DNA of 19,513 bases from JAHEDH01 sp965364515 (GTDB taxonomy: Bacteria; Actinomycetota; Acidimicrobiia; Spongiisociales; ZC4RG35). The stretch spans positions 1 to 19,513 of the forward strand of contig CBDTXZ010000044.1 in NCBI GenBank assembly GCA_965364515.1, given 5' to 3'. Positions within the stretch are counted from its first letter, which is position 1. Each line of letters starts with the position of its first letter. The translations under genes were made by a program, and so were the position numbers. This document shows positions 14,490 through 19,513 of the stretch, in pieces. The notes beneath the pieces were generated by a model. The model did not search any database. It worked only from the letters and a program-made list of their open reading frames with translations, and had not been told where the DNA came from.

Positions 14490-15193
14490 CGAAACGCATG
14501 GTTCTGCCGGTGCTTTCGGCCGCTGCGATCGCCTACGCGCTCTACCTGGCGCTGGTCTCATCGCCGGACGTCTTTCAGGGTGATTTCGTCCGGATCATGT
14601 ACGTCCACGTGCCCTCATCGTGGCTGGCGTTCCTGGCGTTCGGCGTGACGGCCCTCGGGTCGGCACTCTGGCTGTGGCGGAGGACCATCGTCTGGGATCG
14701 GATCGCGGAGTCCTCTGCGGAGATCGGTGTCGTGTTCACGGCGTTGTCGATTCTCACCGGTGCGATCTGGGGCGAGCCGGTCTGGGGCACCTACTGGGAC
14801 TGGGGTGACGCGCGTATGGCGTCGACTGCCCTGATGCTCTTCGTGTATCTGGGGTACCTGGCACTCCGACGAGCCACGCCAGACCCGGTTTCGAGAGCGA
14901 AGCGATCATCGATCCTGGGGCTCATCGCCGTGGTCCAGGTACCGCTCGTCTATTTCTCCGTGACGTTCTGGAGGACACTGCACCAAGGGCAGACCGTCCG
15001 CCCCGATGGCATCCAGATGGACGGATCGATGGTGGCCGCACTCCTGGGTGGCCTGGCTGCGTTCACGCTGCTGTATCTCGCTCTCATGACCGAGCGGGTT
15101 CGGCTCGCCCGAATCGAGGACGAGAATGCCCTCAGTGACAGCGTGGCCGCCGGAGCGGGAATCACCGCACCCGACCTGGACGGCATCACATGA
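14486..15193 (+). CDS. ccmC: Heme-handling protein CcmC
   Basis: Six-helix membrane protein that holds heme at its periplasmic WWD domain and hands it to CcmE. Heme-ligand histidines are His41 in MYVHVPSSW and His166 in FWRTLHQGQ. The WWD motif is at 100-110, WGTYWDWGDAR. Compared with the WGTWWVWDAR of E. coli CcmC it carries one extra residue (Gly107) between the last Trp and the Asp. The rest, including GEPVWGT and LMLFVYLGYLALR, fits CcmC well. The 235-residue protein ends in a hydrophilic tail. It overlaps ccmB and ccmD by four bases each. CcsA/ResC is the alternative family, but length and neighbours favour CcmC. Confidence 0.93.
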   Translation: MTKRMVLPVLSAAAIAYALYLALVSSPDVFQGDFVRIMYVHVPSSWLAFLAFGVTALGSALWLWRRTIVWDRIAESSAEIGVVFTALSILTGAIWGEPVWGTYWDWGDARMASTALMLFVYLGYLALRRATPDPVSRAKRSSILGLIAVVQVPLVYFSVTFWRTLHQGQTVRPDGIQMDGSMVAALLGGLAAFTLLYLALMTERVRLARIEDENALSDSVAAGAGITAPDLDGIT

Positions 15194-15297
15194 GCGATCC
15201 GTTCGTCCTCGGCTCGTACATCGCGACCTACGGGCTCATCGCCGTCTACGCCGTCACCCTGGCTGTGAGGATTCGCCGGGCAAAGCGCGGGAGCTGA
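15190..15297 (+). CDS. ccmD: CcmD-like heme exporter small subunit
   Basis: A 35-residue open frame starting with ATG inside the ccmC stop (ATGA) and ending one base before the ccmE ATG. It reads as a short polar start, one hydrophobic helix (about residues 6-27: VLGSYIATYGLIAVYAV and on) and a basic tail (RIRRAKRGS). This is exactly the CcmD plan: YI...YG before the helix, then an Arg/Lys-rich cytoplasmic end. CcmD holds CcmC, CcmE and CcmAB together for release of holo-CcmE. Its small size makes it easy to miss; the tight junctions on both sides and the family pattern support it strongly. Confidence 0.88.
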   Translation: MSDPFVLGSYIATYGLIAVYAVTLAVRIRRAKRGS

Positions 15298-15298
15298 G

Positions 15299-15694
15299 AT
15301 GCGGAACGGCAAATTCGTCATCCCGGCATTGATCGGCATCGCGGTCGCCTCGTTCTTCCTGGTCCAATCGGCGGCAGGGGACGTCGAGTACTACCGATAC
15401 ACGTCGGAGGTCGATCGGACACAGTTCACCGACGGTGTCAGGTTTCGGCTGGCCGGCACCGTCGTACCTGGAACGATCACCGAAACCGTCGAAGCTTCGC
15501 TCTTCCAGATCTCCGATGGACTGGAGACGGTCGACATCCGGCTCGTGAACACCCCTCCCCCGCTGTTCGATGCCGAAGTGGAGGTGCTGCTGGAAGGAGC
15601 ATTCGAAGGCGATGTGTTCGTCGCCGACAATGCGGTGATCCGCCACGCGGCGGAATACGAGGCTCCCCCGGCCGGCGCCGACCTGGAGGACTGA
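15299..15694 (+). CDS. ccmE: Cytochrome c-type biogenesis heme chaperone CcmE
   Basis: Periplasm-facing heme chaperone that binds heme covalently and passes it to CcmF. One N-terminal membrane anchor (about 6-24) precedes an OB-fold domain with YYRYTSEV (31-38) and FRLAGTVVPGTI (49-60), the most conserved CcmE stretch. The heme-binding residue is His116 in HAAEY, fitting the HxxxY form; some other lineages have CxxxY here. At 131 residues it is shorter than proteobacterial CcmE (about 150-160), mainly in the tail after the heme site. The ATG is one base after the ccmD stop, and the ccmF GTG follows its own stop directly. Confidence 0.95.
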   Translation: MRNGKFVIPALIGIAVASFFLVQSAAGDVEYYRYTSEVDRTQFTDGVRFRLAGTVVPGTITETVEASLFQISDGLETVDIRLVNTPPPLFDAEVEVLLEGAFEGDVFVADNAVIRHAAEYEAPPAGADLED

Positions 15695-17716
15695 GTGTTC
15701 TCACTCTTCGGAACACTGGCCATGTTGGCGGGTGTCGGCTCGGCGGCTGTTCTGCTGGTGCAGGCGATCCGGGGGTCGATGTCTGATCGGTCCGCCGCCG
15801 AGGTGGATCTCCGCCCGGCCGCCGTCGGGCTCCTCGGATCAGGGATCGCCGCCATGGCCGTCCTCGAACTGGCACTGATCTTCGACGACTTCACGGTGTC
15901 CTACGTCGCCGACCATCATTCGGTGACGACGCCGTTCCCCTTCAACATCGCCACCGCCTGGGCGGCGCTCGAAGGTTCGATCGTGCTCTGGTGCCTCGTT
16001 CTGAGCGCGTTCACCTGGTTCGTGTTCCGCAGTCACGAGCGAAGCCGTGATCGGCTCGGTACCGGGGCGGTCGCGGTGATGGCGCTTGTTTCGCTGTTCT
16101 TCTTCGCTCTGATGGTCACGGTCTCGAATCCCTTCGAAACCTGTGTCGAGGCTGGTGCCAGGAGCTGTGTCACGTCGAGTCCCATCCCGTTGGTGGCAGC
16201 CGACGCACCCGCCGACGGGAACGGGCCCAATGCCCTGCTTCAGAACCACATCCTGATGGCCGCACACCCTCCCCTGCTGTATGTCGGCTACATCGGGCTG
16301 ACCGTCCCCTTCGCCTTCGCCATGTCGGCCCTCGCCATCGGCCTCCCCGGCCCCGAGTGGTTGAGAAGGTCGAAACGGTGGACGACGATCGCCTGGTCGT
16401 TCCTGACTCTTGGCATCGTGCTGGGAGGCTGGTGGGCGTACGAGGTGCTCTCGTGGGGCGGCTATTGGGCTTGGGACCCGGTCGAGAACGCCTCGTTCAT
16501 GCCGTGGTTGCTCGCGACCGCCTTCATCCACTCGGCAACGGTGCAACAACGCCGCAGCATGCTGCAGGCCTGGAACTTCGTACTCGTCATCGGCGCCTTC
16601 GCCCTCACGATCCTCGGCACGTTCCTGACAAGATCTGGCACGATCGTCTCGGTCCACTCCTTCACACAGTCTGCGATCGGGCCGGTGCTCCTCGGATTCT
16701 TGGCTTTCGTCCTGGTCGGCTCATTCACACTGTTCGCGATTCGGGCACCGGTGGTCGCGCAGCCATCGCGCATGGACTCTCTGTCGAGCCGCGAAGGCTC
16801 GCTGCTCTACAACAACCTGATGCTGACCGTCTACGCGTTCGTGGTCCTGGTCGGAACGGTGTACCCGATGGTGCTCGAAGCGTTCAACGGCGACCTCGTG
16901 AGAGTGGGCCCGCCGTTCTACAACCGTCTCGCGGTTCCGCTTTCCTTCGCCTTGCTGCTGGGCATGGGCATCGGGCCCGTCATGCCGTGGCGGGTGGCGC
17001 GACCCGAGCTCGTCTGGAAGCGAATCCATCTCCCACTCCAGATCGCGCTCACCGCCGGCGCGGCTGTGATCCTCTTCACGACCGACGTCGGCCTGATCGT
17101 GGTGACTGTGATCCTGGCAGTGTTCCTCATCGCCGTGTCTGCCAGACATCTGCTGTCACAAGCCGCTCATGCGGCGGGCATCAAGGGGACGTCCACGTCC
17201 GCGGAGGTGCGACGCATGTTCTCGATGGACCCCGGCTATTGGGGTGGGCAGGTCAGCCACGCAGGTGTCGCCCTCATCGCAATCGGGATCGCCTCTGCCT
17301 CGTTGCTGGCCTCACACACACAGGTGACGATGGAACCCGGAGACACCGTCGAGTTCGCCGGGTACGAGCTCACGTACGAAACGCCGTTCACCCGCACCGA
17401 GCCGCAACGCACGGTGTCCGGAGCGACCATCATCGCCGAGCGCGATGGCGAGTTCGTCACCGAACTCCGACCCCGACAGAACGTCTATCCGAACTTCGCC
17501 CAGCCGGTCGGCACGCCCGAGATCCACTCGACGCTCGGAGGAGATCTCTATGTGACGCTCCGCCGGCTCAGCCCCGAAGGGATCGTCGTGGACCTCGACA
17601 CCTCACCGATGATGTGGCTCGTCTGGCTCGGTGGCCTGGTCATCGTTGCAGGCGGCGTCATCTCGGCGAAGGCCCGGGGAGTTCGCAGACGCTCGGAGGC
17701 GATGGAGCATGTCTGA
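15695..17716 (+). CDS. ccmF: Cytochrome c heme lyase subunit CcmF
   Basis: Large polytopic membrane protein that joins heme from CcmE to apocytochrome c with CcmH. It has 673 residues and roughly 13-15 hydrophobic segments. The WWD motif WGGYWAWDPVENASFMPW begins at Trp254. The histidines expected to ligand hemes are present: His191 in AHPPLLYVGY, the His of AFIHS just after the WWD helix, His321 in RSGTIVSVHSF and His522 in GGQVSHAGVA. The C-terminal extracytoplasmic domain (about 545-640) precedes the last helix. The start is GTG directly after the ccmE stop, with GGAGG about six bases upstream. The end overlaps ccmH by eight bases. CcsA/NrfE-type relatives are alternatives in principle, but length and context fit CcmF. 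Confidence 0.96.
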   Translation: MFSLFGTLAMLAGVGSAAVLLVQAIRGSMSDRSAAEVDLRPAAVGLLGSGIAAMAVLELALIFDDFTVSYVADHHSVTTPFPFNIATAWAALEGSIVLWCLVLSAFTWFVFRSHERSRDRLGTGAVAVMALVSLFFFALMVTVSNPFETCVEAGARSCVTSSPIPLVAADAPADGNGPNALLQNHILMAAHPPLLYVGYIGLTVPFAFAMSALAIGLPGPEWLRRSKRWTTIAWSFLTLGIVLGGWWAYEVLSWGGYWAWDPVENASFMPWLLATAFIHSATVQQRRSMLQAWNFVLVIGAFALTILGTFLTRSGTIVSVHSFTQSAIGPVLLGFLAFVLVGSFTLFAIRAPVVAQPSRMDSLSSREGSLLYNNLMLTVYAFVVLVGTVYPMVLEAFNGDLVRVGPPFYNRLAVPLSFALLLGMGIGPVMPWRVARPELVWKRIHLPLQIALTAGAAVILFTTDVGLIVVTVILAVFLIAVSARHLLSQAAHAAGIKGTSTSAEVRRMFSMDPGYWGGQVSHAGVALIAIGIASASLLASHTQVTMEPGDTVEFAGYELTYETPFTRTEPQRTVSGATIIAERDGEFVTELRPRQNVYPNFAQPVGTPEIHSTLGGDLYVTLRRLSPEGIVVDLDTSPMMWLVWLGGLVIVAGGVISAKARGVRRRSEAMEHV

Positions 17717-18146
17717 CCGGCTCCGATCGAGACTCTCGGCACTCGTGACGGTGCTGCTCCTGGCGTTCGTGACGATCTCGTTGGTGACGGCAGAGCCGCC
17801 GAGTCAGGATCGAGCGCGCGAGATCGGGTCGCTGGTTCGATGCCCGGTCTGCAATGGAGAGTCGATCGCCGAGTCACCCGCCCCCCTTGCGCAGGCGATG
17901 ATGGACGTGGTCAGAGAAGGCATCGACGATGGCCTGTCGGACGAGCAGATCATCGACGGCCTGCTCACCGCCTACACGGACTCGCAGCGACTCGACCCCG
18001 AGGTGTCCGCATCGACGCTGGCGCTTTGGGTTGTCCCAGCGTCCGCCCTGGTGATCGGCGCGGTTCTGATCGTGGGTGAGATCCGCCGGCGGCCCGATCG
18101 GATCGACCAGCCGGCGGCGCCGGTCGGAGCCGCGGAACAGACATGA
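17709..18146 (+). CDS. ccmH: Cytochrome c maturation thiol protein CcmH (CycL type)
   Basis: Membrane-anchored thiol-disulfide protein that reduces apocytochrome CXXCH cysteines together with CcmG and forms the lyase with CcmF. Residues 10-28 are a signal/anchor segment. The active site is RCPVCNGESIAES with Cys45 and Cys48, the defining LRCPxCxxxxIxxS pattern of the family. GLSDEQIIDGLLTAYTD (the three-helix domain) follows, and a second membrane helix lies at about 105-126. At 145 residues it is the short CycL form lacking the fused TPR domain of E. coli CcmH; that part is encoded by the next gene. It overlaps ccmF by eight bases and the next gene by four. Confidence 0.94.
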   Translation: MSDRLRSRLSALVTVLLLAFVTISLVTAEPPSQDRAREIGSLVRCPVCNGESIAESPAPLAQAMMDVVREGIDDGLSDEQIIDGLLTAYTDSQRLDPEVSASTLALWVVPASALVIGAVLIVGEIRRRPDRIDQPAAPVGAAEQT

Positions 18147-18940
18147 CGTCGCTCACACGGCGCCGTCTGGAAGAGGCAGCGGATCAGGCCAAACGCGATC
18201 TCACGGAGCTCGATGGGCAGCTCGCGACCGGCGAGATCGACGAGGAGACCGGCCGACGTCTGCGCTCGAGATATCTGGCGGACCTCGAGAACGCTCACCG
18301 CGGGCTGTCGGAGACCATCGACGACGCTCCGGCACCACGATCCAAGGGGCGCATGTTGGTTGGGGCCGCGATTCTGACAGTGGGCGTCGGGCTCGCGGTC
18401 GGCATCGTCGGGAACTTCATCCAGACTCCCGATGACGCCACGCTGACCGGGATCGCCAGCAATCCAGAGTTCGACCCTGAGAACTTCTCCAACGAGACCC
18501 TGGAAGCCACGTTGCTCTCGTTCGAGGGCAATGCCGAAGCCATCGAGCAGTCGATGCCGATGCGGTTTCGTCTCGCCGAGCGCTACTTCGAAGCGCAGGA
18601 GTTCGACAAGGCGTTCGGCCACTACAGAAGAATCATCGAGAGCAACCCCGCACCCGATCTCGCTTCTGCGGCCCTCACCCGGGTTGCGTGGATCGTCTGG
18701 GTGGGCAACGGCCTGGCCGATCTCGGTCTGCAGACGATCGATCGGGCACTCGAGGCCGCTCCGGAGAACACCGAGGCGAGATACGTCAAGGCTCAGATCT
18801 TGTGGTGCGGGCTGGGCGAGAACGAGAGCGCCGTCCCGCTGCTCGAGGAGATTCTCGGATCGAATGAGCTCGGCGGTGACGTGAGGGCACAGGTCGAGAC
18901 CGACCTCGAACTGGCAGCTGCCGGCCGGGGATGCTCCTGA
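18143..18940 (+). CDS. ccmI: CcmI-like TPR protein of the cytochrome c maturation operon
   Basis: A 265-residue protein with a cytoplasmic-looking helical N-terminus (RRRLEEAADQAKRDLTELDG, then GEIDEETGRRLRSRY), one membrane helix (about 70-92), and a C-terminal domain rich in TPR-like helix pairs (RLAERYFEAQEFDKAFGHYR, DRALEAAPENTEARYVKA). CcmI proteins of System I recognise apocytochrome C-termini through such repeats and bring them to CcmFH. The layout, and its place right after a short CcmH, supports the same role, although primary similarity is weak and the N-terminal part is unlike the two-helix CcmI of Rhodobacter. ATG 18143 overlaps the ccmH stop; its stop overlaps the next start (TGATG). 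Confidence 0.75.
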   Translation: MTSLTRRRLEEAADQAKRDLTELDGQLATGEIDEETGRRLRSRYLADLENAHRGLSETIDDAPAPRSKGRMLVGAAILTVGVGLAVGIVGNFIQTPDDATLTGIASNPEFDPENFSNETLEATLLSFEGNAEAIEQSMPMRFRLAERYFEAQEFDKAFGHYRRIIESNPAPDLASAALTRVAWIVWVGNGLADLGLQTIDRALEAAPENTEARYVKAQILWCGLGENESAVPLLEEILGSNELGGDVRAQVETDLELAAAGRGCS

Positions 18941-19513
18941 TGGGGCGGGCCACTCAGATCGCCGCCATCATCGTGGTCATCGTGTCCGCCGGACTCGCGG
19001 TCGTCTTCTCGTCGCGGTTCGGACGCGACCCGAATCTGGTTCCCTCTCCCCTGATCGGCCAGCCTGCCCCGGCGTTCGAGCTGCCGCTACTCGACGGCTC
19101 AGGAACAGCTGCGTTGACGGACTTCGAAGGCGACATCGTCGTCGTGAACGTCTTCGCTTCGTGGTGCCCCGGCTGCAGAACCGAGCATCAGGCCCTCGTG
19201 TCGACTGCCGAGGCCTTCGCCGACTCCGGAGTGAAGTTCGTCCAGATCGCCTATCAGGACGAACCTGAGGACACCATCGCCTTCCTCCAGGAGCTCGGTA
19301 TCTCTCCTGCGACGACCTACCTCGACGACGTCGACAGCCGCGCGTCGATCGCATTCGGCGTGTTCGGGGTCCCCGAGACCTACTTCATCGACGCCGATGG
19401 GATCGTGCGCGGCAAGATCCAGGGAGAAACCAACGCCCTGTTGCTGGGGCAGACGATCGACAAGCTCAAACGGGGCCAGGAGATCGGTTCGGAGGTCGTC
19501 GGCGAAGTCCAGA
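18940..19513 (+). CDS. ccmG: Thioredoxin-like CcmG/DsbE (3' end beyond window)
   Basis: Membrane-tethered thioredoxin that supplies electrons to CcmH or apocytochrome c. Residues 6-24 form the uncleaved anchor. GQPAPAFELPLLDG (40-53) is the usual lead-in, the active site is ASWCPGCRTEH (Cys76, Cys79), and cis-Pro145 in FGVPETYFID followed by acidic residues is the CcmG hallmark. 191 codons are visible, close to the full length of the family, so only a short tail should be missing. The ATG lies in the stop of the CcmI-like gene (TGATG). Compared with proteobacterial ccm operons, where ccmG lies between ccmF and ccmH, this gene has moved to the end. Confidence 0.92.
   Translation, partial: MGRATQIAAIIVVIVSAGLAVVFSSRFGRDPNLVPSPLIGQPAPAFELPLLDGSGTAALTDFEGDIVVVNVFASWCPGCRTEHQALVSTAEAFADSGVKFVQIAYQDEPEDTIAFLQELGISPATTYLDDVDSRASIAFGVFGVPETYFIDADGIVRGKIQGETNALLLGQTIDKLKRGQEIGSEVVGEVQ

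Noticed and set aside
16357..17748. Second long frame inside ccmF
   Set aside because: It is a shifted reading of ccmF with Arg/His/Pro-rich composition and no membrane segments, whereas the ccmF frame has all heme-handling motifs.

Overview
This is a GC-rich, gene-dense window with small intergenic gaps, many 4-base ATGA/GTGA gene overlaps and several candidate leaderless promoters (TAnnnT 8-9 bases before a start codon with no Shine-Dalgarno). Together with the long-form HisG, the F420/PPOX-type oxidoreductase and the general protein style, this points to a high-GC actinobacterium. My best guess is a member of the Acidimicrobiia, but that is inference from style and gene content; no marker gene in the window settles it.

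Left part (1-2369). On the minus strand lie the 5' part of an acyl-CoA dehydrogenase gene, a small nucleotidyltransferase-fold protein, and hisA. The last two overlap by ATGA and probably share an mRNA. hisA is divergent from the main his operon across a 118-base promoter region. That region holds a sigma-70-like promoter, a tandem 8-base repeat, and a sequence resembling the E. coli TrpR operator.

Histidine operon (2370-7391, plus strand). A TrpR/YerC-like regulator is followed by hisG, hisD, hisB, hisH, hisF and a fused hisIE, every junction being a 4-base overlap. With hisA this covers all steps from PRPP to histidine except the aminotransferase (hisC) and histidinol phosphatase, neither of which is in the window. 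A hairpin and a stretch of degenerate tandem repeats fill the 503-base convergent gap to the next gene.

Middle part (7895-11219). A cytoplasmic-looking serine carboxypeptidase-family (S10) enzyme and a small PPOX-fold oxidoreductase are on the minus strand. Divergent from the latter is a two-gene plus-strand unit: a TlpA-like thioredoxin lipoprotein and a diverged Lgt-family membrane protein.

Right part (11200-19513). A two-component system (histidine kinase and OmpR-family regulator, minus strand) sits back to back with a near-complete System I cytochrome c maturation operon on the plus strand: ccmA, ccmB, ccmC, a 35-residue ccmD, ccmE, ccmF, ccmH (CycL-type), a CcmI-like TPR protein, and ccmG running off the window. 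CcmABCD load and export heme to the CcmE chaperone, CcmFH attach it to apocytochrome, CcmG and CcmH keep the CXXCH cysteines reduced, and the TPR protein probably presents apocytochrome. Finding System I rather than the ResBC type (System II) usual in Actinobacteria, directly beside a dedicated-looking two-component system, is the most notable feature of the window.
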